A model generated the notes under the pieces. It saw nothing but the letters and a program-made list of their open reading frames with translations, was not told the DNA's origin and did not search any database. The translations under genes and the position numbers were made by a program. From assembly GCA_021847105.1 (NCBI GenBank), contig JAJZUT010000008.1:1-64000 (forward strand): a stretch of DNA of 64,000 bases, read 5' to 3'. Every line of letters starts with the position of its first letter. The stretch's first letter is position 1. Source of the DNA: Pseudomonadota bacterium (GTDB lineage Bacteria > Pseudomonadota > Gammaproteobacteria > Steroidobacterales > Steroidobacteraceae). This document shows, in pieces, positions 34,342-42,268 of this stretch.

Positions 34342-35123
34342 GTAACCCCCGGATAAGCACGCGGCAGAGCCTGCATCTCCGCAAGCAGATGGCCCAGGTG
34401 CTCGGTGTGCTCACCACGCTTGCCGTGCCAGCGGTAGTGCTGGTGCCTCGGCCACTCGAGCCCTCCCTCAGCGAGCGTCGCTCGCACTCGGGTCTGCCAG
34501 CGTTCGCGGATCAGAACCGGGGCCGGCCCGATGCCACACACCGCCATACGCGCATCGAGCACATCGGGGGTGAGCAACTCATCGGTAAAGCGCCACAGGG
34601 TGTCAAGCGCCGAGCGCACCCGCGCACGACTCTCATCGGTACCGTCGCCGAGGCGCACGAGCCACCCGGCGCTGAAGCGCCAGTGATAGCGACATTCCTT
34701 GACGGCCTTCTGGGCGATGTCGGCGAGCTGCAGGTCGCGCGAGCCGGCGAGACTCTCGTACATCTCGAGCTGCCAGGCATCGAGCAGGCACTGGCGCACG
34801 ATCGTCTGCGCGAAATCTCCGTTTGGTTGCTCGACGAGCGAGACATTGCGGAATTCCTGCGCATCGCGCAGGAAGGCGAGCGCATCCTCGTCTCGCCCAC
34901 GCGCCTCAATTCGCCCCGCGAGCGCCAGCAGCAGCCGCGCCTGACCGATCAGGTCAAGGGCGATGTTGCCGAGGGCGAGATCCTCCTCGAGCGCCGGCGC
35001 GTGCCCGAGCAGCGCCGCCAAGCGCTGACCGGCGATGAGACTGGTATCGGCGAGCCGCAGCACGTACTCGAACCGCTCCTGAGGACCGGCCTGCGCAGTG
35101 AGGTCATCTGCAGTGGCGCTCAT
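34335..35123 (-). CDS. paaC: PaaC: structural subunit of phenylacetyl-CoA epoxidase
   Basis: A 262-residue ferritin-like subunit that pairs with PaaA. LEEDLALGNIALDLIGQARLLL (about residues 45-66), DALAFLRDAQEFRNVSLVEQ, DFAQTIVRQ and the ECRYHWRFSAGWLVRLGDGT segment are family signatures. It stabilises the catalytic PaaA subunit but lacks a working di-iron centre in the known enzyme. Its ATG overlaps the paaB stop (ATGA). Confidence 0.95.
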   Translation of the reverse strand: MSATADDLTAQAGPQERFEYVLRLADTSLIAGQRLAALLGHAPALEEDLALGNIALDLIGQARLLLALAGRIEARGRDEDALAFLRDAQEFRNVSLVEQPNGDFAQTIVRQCLLDAWQLEMYESLAGSRDLQLADIAQKAVKECRYHWRFSAGWLVRLGDGTDESRARVRSALDTLWRFTDELLTPDVLDARMAVCGIGPAPVLIRERWQTRVRATLAEGGLEWPRHQHYRWHGKRGEHTEHLGHLLAEMQALPRAYPGVTW

Positions 35124-35404
35124 AAGTTCTTCACGTCCTCAGGGATCGCGTAGAACGTCGGGTGCCGGTACACCTTGTCGCGGGCAGGGTCGAACAGTGC
35201 CTCAGCCTCCTGCGGGTCGGAGGCAACGATGTCGCTCGAGCGCACCACCCAGATGCTCACGCCCTCCTGGCGGCGGGTATAGGTGTCGCGCGCATGCTCG
35301 AGGGCCATGCGCGCATCCGCGGCATGCAGACTCCCGACATGTTTGTGCTCGAGCCCCGAGCGGGAGCGGATGAACACTTCATACAACACCCAATCTTCGG
35401 TCAT
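35120..35404 (-). CDS. paaB: PaaB: phenylacetyl-CoA epoxidase small subunit
   Basis: A 94-residue subunit of the PaaABCE complex. EVFIRSRSGLEHKHVGSLHA, ALEHARDTYTRRQEGVSIWV and the YRHPTFYAIPEDVKNL tail are highly conserved in PaaB. It bridges PaaAC heterodimers and is required for activity. Start 12 nt after the paaA stop. Confidence 0.96.
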   Translation of the reverse strand: MTEDWVLYEVFIRSRSGLEHKHVGSLHAADARMALEHARDTYTRRQEGVSIWVVRSSDIVASDPQEAEALFDPARDKVYRHPTFYAIPEDVKNL

Positions 35405-35416
35405 GACAGGCTCCCC

Positions 35417-36412
35417 TCAGGACGCATCTGCGCCGTGCTCAAGGCCACGATGCTTCTGCGCGTACGCGGCAGCGGCCTCGCGAACCCAACGGCCCGCTTC
35501 GTGCGCCGCGCGACGCGCCTCGAGGCGCTCGTGGTTGCACGGCCCTTCGCCCTTCAACACGGTCTGAAGCTCGCTCCAGTCGATCGGGCCCGGCTGGTAA
35601 TGCCGCGTCGCTTCGTCCCAGTGCAGCGCCGGATCGGGTACGCTGAGCCCGAGGAACTCCGCCTGCGGCACCGTCACATCGATGAATCTCTGGCGCAGCT
35701 CATCGTTGCTGAAGCGTTTGATCTTCCAGCGCATGGACTGCGCGGTATGCACCGAATGGGCATCGCTCGGACCGAACATCATCAGCGACGGCCACCACCA
35801 GCGCCGCAGCGCATCCTGCGCCATCGCACGCTGCGCGTCGCTGCCGCGCGCGAGCGTCAACATGATCTCGAAGCCCTGACGCTGATGAAAACTCTCCTCC
35901 TTGCAGATGCGCACCATCGCGCGCGCGTACGGTCCGTAGGAGCAGCGGCACAGCGGAATCTGATTCATGATCGCCGCACCGTCGACGAGCCAGCCGATCG
36001 CCCCGATGTCGGCCCAGCTGAGCGTGGGGTAGTTGAATATGCTCGAGTACTTCGCCCGACCCGCGAGCAGCTGTGCGATGAGCTGCCCGCGTGAGACCCC
36101 GAGGGTCTCGGCAGCGCTGTAGAGATACATGCCGTGCCCGCCCTCATCCTGCACTTTGGCGATCAACACCGCCTTGCGACGCAGCGAGGGCGCGCGAGTG
36201 ATCCAGTTGCCCTCCGGCAGCATGCCGACGATTTCCGAGTGCGCGTGCTGGGCGATCTGGCGGATGAGGGCTTGGCGATACGCCTCGGGCATCCAGTCCT
36301 TCGGCTCGATTTTCTCGTCCCGGTCGATGCGCGCCTGAAAGCGCTCGAGGCGCTCAGGCTCATCCGAGGTGCCGGCCGACTCCGCGGGGCTGTCGAGGGC
36401 TTGGGTGTACAT
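35417..36412 (-). CDS. paaA: PaaA: catalytic subunit of phenylacetyl-CoA 1,2-epoxidase
   Basis: A 331-residue di-iron carboxylate oxygenase subunit that adds one O atom of O2 across the ring of phenylacetyl-CoA. Metal-ligand regions are seen in [19 protein letters not shown] (E and the ExxH-type pair) and [18 protein letters not shown] (EExxH-like). The [20 protein letters not shown] and [15 protein letters not shown] segments are diagnostic. First gene of the operon, with a leader of about 33 nt from the strong divergent promoter. Ribosome site is weak (GGTGG). Confidence 0.96.
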   Translation of the reverse strand: MYTQALDSPAESAGTSDEPERLERFQARIDRDEKIEPKDWMPEAYRQALIRQIAQHAHSEIVGMLPEGNWITRAPSLRRKAVLIAKVQDEGGHGMYLYSAAETLGVSRGQLIAQLLAGRAKYSSIFNYPTLSWADIGAIGWLVDGAAIMNQIPLCRCSYGPYARAMVRICKEESFHQRQGFEIMLTLARGSDAQRAMAQDALRRWWWPSLMMFGPSDAHSVHTAQSMRWKIKRFSNDELRQRFIDVTVPQAEFLGLSVPDPALHWDEATRHYQPGPIDWSELQTVLKGEGPCNHERLEARRAAHEAGRWVREAAAAYAQKHRGLEHGADAS

Positions 36413-36439
36413 GCACTGCCACCACCAAAACCGTCATTA

Positions 36440-36479
36440 TGATACAGAAAAACTATAGTCCTTCTGATTTTTGTGTCAA
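36440..36479. promoter_or_regulatory. paaA/paaX divergent promoter with probable PaaX operator
   Basis: Inverted arms TGATACAGAAAAA (36440-36452) and ATTTTTGTGTCA (36467-36478). On the minus strand an exact TTGACA -35 (36474-36479) and a TATAGT -10 (36452-36457), spaced 16 bp, form a strong promoter for paaA inside the repeat. ACTATAGT (36452-36459) is self-complementary, so a TATAGT also faces paaX, though with no good -35. Binding by PaaX would cover the whole promoter. Confidence 0.7.
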
Positions 36480-36522
36480 TAAATCATGGCAGAATACCGG
36501 CCCCCACCCCTGCCGTTGCACT

Positions 36523-37446
36523 ATGGATATCTCCGGAGAGCCGCAGCCCGCCGTCGCCGCCGTGCTGCAGCAATTCCGCGCCGAGCGGCCGCTGCGCGGC
36601 GGTTCGCTGCTGATGACCCTATTCGGCGATGCCATCGCCCCGCGCGGGGCACGCATCAGCCTCGCCAGTCTGATCGGGCTCGCCCGGCCTTTCGGGCTCG
36701 CCGAGCGGCTCGTGCGCACCAGCGTGGCGCGGCTCGCGGCCGAAGGCTGGCTGCGGGCGGTGCGCCGGGGCCGGGTCAGCGAGTACCGCCTCACCGACAC
36801 TGGGCGTGGCGTGTTTGCCGAGGCCACCCAGCGCATCTATGCCGCAAATCCGACCGATTGGGACGGCCGTTGGACGCTCCTCGTCGTACCGCCGGGACGG
36901 GGAGTGCGTTCGGCGCTGCGCGAACGGCTGCGCTGGCTAGGATTCGGCGAGCCGGCCCCTGGAGTCTTTCTGCACCCGAGCGGCTGCGTCGCTCAGGCAC
37001 GCCAGTGCCTGGCGCCCGAGCAGATCGAGGACGGTTGGCTGTTCACCAGCTCAAGCGAAGGACCGGCCAGCGACCGCCAGCTGGTTGCGGCGGCCTGGGA
37101 CCTGGGCGACATCGCGCGCCGCTACCGGCGCTGGCACGACGCTTTCGCGCCGCTCGACGCCTCGGACCGCAGCGCGAGCCTCACGCCGCAGAACGCCTTC
37201 GTGGTGCGCACATTACTGATTCATGAGTACCGCAAAATCCATTTGCGCGACCCATTGCTGCCTCCGTCCCTGCTGCCCGAGGGATGGATTGGCGCCGACG
37301 CGTACTCTCTCTGCCGGCGCCTGTACGCGGCAGTGTTCCCCGCCGCGGAAGCGTACCTCCGCGAACAGGGCGCGACCCTGGACGGGCCGCTACCGCCGCC
37401 CGGGCCCGAAGTCTTCGCCCGTTTCGGCGGGCTGCCCTGTCCCTGA
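36523..37446 (+). CDS. paaX: PaaX-family repressor of phenylacetate catabolism
   Basis: A 307-residue PaaX protein. An N-terminal winged-helix (SLASLIGLARPFGLAERLVR, then TSVARLAAEGWLRAVRRGRVSEYRL) covers about 40-100. The central WDGRWTLLVVPPGRGVRSALRERLRWLGFGEPAPGVFLHPSG segment (start about 107) and the C-terminal HEYRKIHLRDPLLPPSLLPEGW are unmistakable. It represses paa promoters and is released by phenylacetyl-CoA. ATG 36523 follows the operator; earlier in-frame codons run through it. Convergent with the Rieske gene, 15 nt away. Confidence 0.95.
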   Translation: MDISGEPQPAVAAVLQQFRAERPLRGGSLLMTLFGDAIAPRGARISLASLIGLARPFGLAERLVRTSVARLAAEGWLRAVRRGRVSEYRLTDTGRGVFAEATQRIYAANPTDWDGRWTLLVVPPGRGVRSALRERLRWLGFGEPAPGVFLHPSGCVAQARQCLAPEQIEDGWLFTSSSEGPASDRQLVAAAWDLGDIARRYRRWHDAFAPLDASDRSASLTPQNAFVVRTLLIHEYRKIHLRDPLLPPSLLPEGWIGADAYSLCRRLYAAVFPAAEAYLREQGATLDGPLPPPGPEVFARFGGLPCP

Positions 37447-37461
37447 GGGCGTAGCCGCCGC

Positions 37462-38127
37462 TTACCAGGTGTTCGGTTCCCAGTTCTGCTCGCTGCCGTT
37501 CGCCAGCTCACCGGCTACAATCGTCTTGGCGTCCTTGTAGTAATGCGGCGGCACCGGCAGGTTCAACGGCGCGGGTGACCCGTCCATGACGCGTCCGGCC
37601 AGGTCGTAGCGCGAACCGTGGCAGGGGCAGTAGTACCCCCCCGGCCAGCTCGCCCCGAGCAGCGGATCGCCCACGGTCGCATGCAGCTTCGGCATGCAGC
37701 CAAGATGGGTGCAGATACCCACAACGACCAGATACTCCGGCACGATCGAGCGCGAAATCGGGTTCCAGCCGGGCAGGTTCGCCGGCTGCTGATCCGCCTT
37801 GGAAAGCGGGTCTTTCAGCTGACCGTTGATCGTTGGCAGCGTCTTGATCTCCGCCTCGGTCCGCCGCAGAACGTAGATCGGCCGTCGACGCCACGAAGCA
37901 ATCAGCATCTGCTTGGGTTGCAGCTTCGAGATGTCGATCGTCACAGGCGCGCCGAGCGCCCGGGCCGTTTCGCTCGGCTCCATGGACTCGATGAACGGGG
38001 TCGCGGCCAGACCCACGCCGACCGCCCCGACTGCCGCGGTGGCCGCCGTCAGCATGCGCCTGCGGGCCAGATCCGGTTCGGACTCATCGCTCGGCGAGCC
38101 AGGCAGTGTGGTGGTGCCCTCGGTCAT
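37462..38127 (-). CDS. petA: Rieske iron-sulfur subunit of cytochrome bc1 (orphan)
   Basis: A 221-residue ubiquinol-cytochrome c reductase iron-sulfur subunit. The N-terminus has a twin-arginine-type LARRRMLTAATAAVGAVGVG (residues 20-39) that also serves as the membrane anchor. The 2Fe-2S ligands lie in CTHLGC (about 140) and CPCHGS (about 167), with the disulfide cysteines present. GGAGG lies 8 nt before ATG 38127. Normally followed by petB and petC (cytochromes b and c1), it stands alone here between paaX and the bkd genes, so it is either a second copy or a subunit for another complex. Confidence 0.92.
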   Translation of the reverse strand: MTEGTTTLPGSPSDESEPDLARRRMLTAATAAVGAVGVGLAATPFIESMEPSETARALGAPVTIDISKLQPKQMLIASWRRRPIYVLRRTEAEIKTLPTINGQLKDPLSKADQQPANLPGWNPISRSIVPEYLVVVGICTHLGCMPKLHATVGDPLLGASWPGGYYCPCHGSRYDLAGRVMDGSPAPLNLPVPPHYYKDAKTIVAGELANGSEQNWEPNTW

Positions 38128-38234
38128 GCTCAAGTCCTCCGTTGGAGTGCTATGCGCATGGTAGCCCCGCTGGGCCCTCTCGTCACTATGCGGCATGCCG
38201 CAAGCATGTCCGTCGGCCGGGCGCGCCGCGGGCC

Positions 38235-39479
38235 TTACCCGCCCCAGCCGGCCAGTCGCTCGGCGAACACCTGCATGAAGCGATTGGCGCGCGCCCCGTC
38301 CATGACCCGATGATCGATGGTGAGGGTGGCGTAGCAACGTGGGCGGATCTCGATACGGTCCTCCTCCCCGTTCGAGACGACTATGGCGCGCTTCTCAACC
38401 TTGCCCACGCCCAGGATTGCGGCCTGTCCCGGATACAGAATGATCGGTGTGGCCAGTAGACTGCCGCTCACCCCGTGGTTGGACATCGTGAACGTCCCGC
38501 CACGCACATCCTGCGGGGTCAGACTGCCCTCGCGAGCACGCCGCACCAGAGTTTCGATGCCGCGGGCAGTCTGCTCCAGATCAAGAGCCTCGGCGCCGCG
38601 CAGCACCGGCGCCAGGAGCCCCTCGGGCGCGGCGGTACCGATGCCGAGATTCACGCTCGTGTAGATCTCCAGCGCCTCCTCACTCCAGCGGCTGTTGGCT
38701 TCCGGTACCACCGAGATGGCCTCAACCGCTGCACGCACGAAATAGGCACTCAGCGTGAGTGCGACACCGCGACGGGCGAACTGCTCCCGGTGCTTCGCGC
38801 GGTGCGCGAGCACGGCCGTCAGATCAATGTCGAAGACGGTTGTGACATGCGGCGCGGTATGCAGCAGGCTCTCGACCATGCGCGCGGCGATCCGCTTGCG
38901 CACGGCGGTGTGCGGCACGCGGCGCGTCGCGAGGATGGCGTCACCCCCACCAGACGGCTCTGCAGCATCCCGCCCAGGAGACACCGGGACACTGCGCGAG
39001 GGAGCGTGCCGCAGCACGTCGTCCACCGTGATGCGTCCGCCCTCGCCCGTGCCGTGTACCTGATTCGGATCGAGCCCACGCTCGGTGAGCAGCCGATGCA
39101 CGGCCGGTGCCAAATGCCTCTGCGCCACGGCATCCGTCTCGCCAGCCGGCGCAAGCGGGCGCGGCGCGGCAGGTGCAGCCACGGCGTGCTCCACCGGATG
39201 CGCACCGCCCGCCTGGGTTTCGGGCTCGGCGGCAGCTGGTCTGATCCGACCGAGCAGCGCACCGGGGGCGACCTCCTCTCGCTCGGCCGTGATGATCTGC
39301 TCGAGCACGCCATCGGCCGGCGCCGCCACCTCCACGGTGACCTTGTCGGTTTCGAGCTCGATCAGCGGCTCATGTGCGCTCACTCCCTCGCCGACGGCCT
39401 TCAGCCAGCGCAGCACCTGCGAGCGGGTTCCTTCCGCCTGCTCCTCGGGTGCGCGAATTTCCAGCAGCTGCACGGACAT
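38235..39479 (-). CDS. bkdB: Dihydrolipoyl acyltransferase (E2) of a branched-chain 2-oxoacid dehydrogenase
   Basis: A 414-residue E2. One lipoyl domain (1-80) carries the lipoylated K46 in ELETDKVTVEVAAPADG. A peripheral-subunit-binding domain is near 120-155 (APAVHRLLTERGLDPNQVHG, GRITVDDVL). The catalytic acyltransferase domain ends with H390 and D394 in DHRVMDG. Branched-chain (Bkd) assignment comes from the neighbouring fused E1 and divergent Lrp gene; a pyruvate or 2-oxoglutarate role is less likely. No E3 gene is nearby. It starts 2 nt after the E1 stop. Confidence 0.85.
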   Translation of the reverse strand: MSVQLLEIRAPEEQAEGTRSQVLRWLKAVGEGVSAHEPLIELETDKVTVEVAAPADGVLEQIITAEREEVAPGALLGRIRPAAAEPETQAGGAHPVEHAVAAPAAPRPLAPAGETDAVAQRHLAPAVHRLLTERGLDPNQVHGTGEGGRITVDDVLRHAPSRSVPVSPGRDAAEPSGGGDAILATRRVPHTAVRKRIAARMVESLLHTAPHVTTVFDIDLTAVLAHRAKHREQFARRGVALTLSAYFVRAAVEAISVVPEANSRWSEEALEIYTSVNLGIGTAAPEGLLAPVLRGAEALDLEQTARGIETLVRRAREGSLTPQDVRGGTFTMSNHGVSGSLLATPIILYPGQAAILGVGKVEKRAIVVSNGEEDRIEIRPRCYATLTIDHRVMDGARANRFMQVFAERLAGWGG

Positions 39480-39481
39480 CT

Positions 39482-41593
39482 CTACACGCTCGCAAGCGCA
39501 CGGATCGCGCGCGTAATCGACTCCACGCCCGGCACGGCCGCCTCGAGCAGCACCGGTGCGTGCGGACTCGGGATGTCGGGCATGGCCAGCCGTTCGATGG
39601 GCGCATCGAGACTGAAGAAAGCCTCCCGGGCGAGCACTGCGGCGACCTCGGCGCCGAACCCGGCGGTGAGGTTGTCCTCGTGCACGATCAGGCAGCGGCG
39701 GGTCTTGCGCACGGACTCGAGCACGCTCTGGCGATCCCAGGGCACCAACGTGCGCAGATCGAGGATCTCGGCGTGCACGGCCGAGGCCTGCGCCGCAAGC
39801 TCACAGCGCTCGACCATCGCGCCCCAGGTCACGATGGTCAGCTCCTCGCCCTCGCGCACCCGACGGGCCCGGCCAAAGGGCAGCACGTAGGTGTCCCCGG
39901 GATAGGGCCGTCGAGCCCAGGCGCCATCGAGCAACGCACGGTGCTCGAAAAACACGGTCGGTTCGTTACCGCGCAACGCCGCGCGCAGCAGGCCGACGGC
40001 ATCCTCGGCATTGGACGGCACGGCGAGGCGCCAGCCGATGCCGTGCACCCAGGCAACCTCATTGGTCTGACTGTGCCAGGGATCGCCGCACTTGAAGAAC
40101 CCGCCCGGCACACGCACGACCATGGGCGCGGCAAAGCGGTTGGCGGTGCGCCAGCGCATCGTGCCGCAGTCATTGAGCTGTTCGGTCGCTGGGTCGGCGT
40201 ACTTGCGGAACTGGATCTCGGGCACCGGCAGCAGTCCGGCGAGCGCCATGCCGACGGCGCGGCCGATGATGCCTTCCTCGGAAAGACTGGTGTCGAACAC
40301 GCGCGCAGCACCATGCTTCTCCTGCAGGCCGAGCGTTGCGCCGTGCACTCCGCCCTTGGGTCCGACATCCTCACCAAACACCACCATGCGCGGATTGAGC
40401 GTCAGCTCCACATCGAGCGTGCGGCGGATCGCCGTCAGCATGTTGATGCGATTCGGCTCCGCTGCAGCACTCTCACTCGCAGGAGCGAGCGCCACACCGA
40501 GCGGGGCGAGTCCGCCCTGCTCCTGCAGCTCGGCGCGGCCCTCCGCATCATATTCCGTGAAGACGTAACGGGTAAGCCGGGCCGGATCCGGAGCCGCCCG
40601 GCACAGTGCCCGCTCGATTGCCTGTTCGACCTCGCGGCGTGCGGTCGCACTGATGTGCCGCCATTCGCTCTCGCTCATGTGCTGCGGCACCAGATGACGC
40701 TGCAGCCGGCGCAACGGATCGTTGGCGCGCTCGCGGCTGATGAGCTCAGGGGTCTTGTATGTCTGGGTGTCCTGTCCGGAGTGCCCACAGAGCCGCGGCA
40801 CCGTCAGGCGCAACAGCGCCGCAGAGCGCTGCTCGCGCACGAAGCCGACCGCCGCCGCGATACACTGGGCCGCCTGCTGCGGCTCGGCGCCGTCGCCCTC
40901 GAAGATCGTCAGGCCCGAGAACGCGCGCAGGTTCGCCGCGATGTTCCCGCCCGGAGTCTGCAGCCGCGAGCCCACCGAAATGCCATAGCCATTGTCCTCG
41001 ATATAAATCAACATCGGCAGCTGCAAAGTCGTGGCCATCGTCAGCGCCGACCAGAACCCCCCTGTGGCCACCGACGCATCGCCGCCGAGCACGACCGCAA
41101 TACTCCGCCCGTAGCTCGCATCGCCCAGCACGTCGCGATGAAATCCGATCGCCTGGGCCCAGCCGGCCGCCGGAGTGTACTGCGCACCGACACCGCCACA
41201 TGCCGGCAGCACAGTCGCGCCACCGCGCCCGGGCTTGTTGAAGACCACGCCGATGTCACGGCCATCACTGAAGGCGCCAGAGCGAGCAAGAGGGGCGGCA
41301 GCGGCGTCCTCTAGTGATACGCCGAGGGCGAGCAGCAGCGGCCGCGAGCGGTAGTAAACCGTCACGGCATCGTGCGGATCGGTCAGGTGCAATCCGAGCA
41401 GGACCTGCGCCAAGTCGTGTCCACGCGCCGAGAATTGATACAGCACCTGCCGGGCCGGCAGCAGTCGTGTCTCCTCGATGTCATCGAGCGCGCGCGAACA
41501 GTGCAGCAGATGCGTCACCCGCCGCCAGTCGGTCTGGGCACTGGGGGCTGGGTCGTGCCGCGCGTCGGACGCCCAAGAGGCTGATGCCACCAT
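39482..41593 (-). CDS. Fused E1 alpha-beta subunit of a 2-oxoacid dehydrogenase
   Basis: A 703-residue protein joining both E1 subunits. The alpha half (to about 360) has the thiamine-diphosphate motif GGDASVATGGFW...IEDNGYGIS and the loop residues YYRSRPLLLALG. The beta half (from about 385) has RRTLDVELTLNPRMVVFGEDVGPKGGV (catalytic/TPP Glu), PEIQFRKYADPATEQ, and ENLTAGFGAEVAAVLAREAF with the conserved His-Glu pair HEDN. It decarboxylates branched-chain 2-oxoacids and passes the acyl group to E2. GGAGGG lies 5 nt before ATG 41593. In many bacteria these are two genes (bkdA1, bkdA2). Confidence 0.85.
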   Translation of the reverse strand: MVASASWASDARHDPAPSAQTDWRRVTHLLHCSRALDDIEETRLLPARQVLYQFSARGHDLAQVLLGLHLTDPHDAVTVYYRSRPLLLALGVSLEDAAAAPLARSGAFSDGRDIGVVFNKPGRGGATVLPACGGVGAQYTPAAGWAQAIGFHRDVLGDASYGRSIAVVLGGDASVATGGFWSALTMATTLQLPMLIYIEDNGYGISVGSRLQTPGGNIAANLRAFSGLTIFEGDGAEPQQAAQCIAAAVGFVREQRSAALLRLTVPRLCGHSGQDTQTYKTPELISRERANDPLRRLQRHLVPQHMSESEWRHISATARREVEQAIERALCRAAPDPARLTRYVFTEYDAEGRAELQEQGGLAPLGVALAPASESAAAEPNRINMLTAIRRTLDVELTLNPRMVVFGEDVGPKGGVHGATLGLQEKHGAARVFDTSLSEEGIIGRAVGMALAGLLPVPEIQFRKYADPATEQLNDCGTMRWRTANRFAAPMVVRVPGGFFKCGDPWHSQTNEVAWVHGIGWRLAVPSNAEDAVGLLRAALRGNEPTVFFEHRALLDGAWARRPYPGDTYVLPFGRARRVREGEELTIVTWGAMVERCELAAQASAVHAEILDLRTLVPWDRQSVLESVRKTRRCLIVHEDNLTAGFGAEVAAVLAREAFFSLDAPIERLAMPDIPSPHAPVLLEAAVPGVESITRAIRALASV

Positions 41594-41718
41594 GGCACCC
41601 TCCGCAGATGGATTGTGCAGCGAAGAGCGTATGCGCCTCGGTCCGAAATGAGCTTTCTTTCCTTGCTCTTTTTTTGATCTTAATGGCAAGATTATTGCTC
41701 AATTAAGGCTCCTGGAGC
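41594..41718. promoter_or_regulatory. bkd/Lrp divergent control region
   Basis: A 125-bp gap with an A/T-rich core (41655-41705) unlike its flanks. It must carry both divergent promoters and the Lrp-family binding sites. I cannot define a single operator sequence; CTGGAG lies before the Lrp ATG. Confidence 0.4.
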
Positions 41719-42192
41719 ATGACTGTGGCCCGTCCCCTCGACCGACTCGACCGCCGCATTCTCGCGACTCTGCAGCTCGAGGCGCGCATCACGAATCAGG
41801 AGCTGGCCAAACGCGTCGGCCTCTCACCGGCGCCCTGCTGGCGGCGGCTGAAGCGACTGGAAAGCGAGGGGATCATTGCCGGCTATGCGACGCTGCTCTG
41901 CGCCCCGGCGATCGGATTGACGATCCAGGCCTATGCGCTGGTGTCACTCGAGAACCACCACGCCGATACCGTCGCGGCGTTCGACCGGCTGGTGCGCGAG
42001 CGCGCCGAGGTACTCGAGTGCCACTCGATGAGCGGCACCAACGATTACCTGTTGCGCATCGTGGCGGCGAGCATGGAGGCCTACGAGCACTTCCTCTCGA
42101 CCCATCTGCTGCAGCTCGCAGCGGTCCGCTCGGTCAACACCAGCTTCGTGTTGCGGACCAAGAAGTTCACCACGCAACTGCCGCTCACCTGA
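41719..42192 (+). CDS. Lrp/AsnC-family regulator, BkdR-like
   Basis: A 157-residue Lrp-family protein: helix-turn-helix (LDRRILATLQLEARITNQEL, then AKRVGLSPAPCWRRLKRLESEG) at residues 7-52, and a RAM ligand-binding domain from about 65, with the SGTNDYLLRIVA signature near 108. Divergent from the E1-E2 genes, it likely activates them in response to branched-chain amino acids, as BkdR does in Pseudomonas. This role is inferred from position. Confidence 0.88.
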   Translation: MTVARPLDRLDRRILATLQLEARITNQELAKRVGLSPAPCWRRLKRLESEGIIAGYATLLCAPAIGLTIQAYALVSLENHHADTVAAFDRLVRERAEVLECHSMSGTNDYLLRIVAASMEAYEHFLSTHLLQLAAVRSVNTSFVLRTKKFTTQLPLT

Positions 42193-42209
42193 GACCTGCG
42201 CGGTCCCCC

Positions 42210-42227
42210 GGGGGCGCCACAGCCCCC
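42210..42227. terminator. Possible bidirectional terminator
   Basis: GGGGGC-gccaca-GCCCCC hairpin in the 76-bp gap between the convergent Lrp and thiolase genes. No U-run follows on either strand, so it may act weakly or only with Rho. Confidence 0.4.
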
Positions 42228-42268
42228 TCGTGATGATCGCCTGCGCAACACACGCGGGCGGCAAGACC

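Noticed and set aside
39374..41314. 646-codon plus-strand frame across the E2/E1 genes
   Set aside because: Antisense shadow: the reverse strand encodes complete E1 and E2 with all motifs, while this frame has none.
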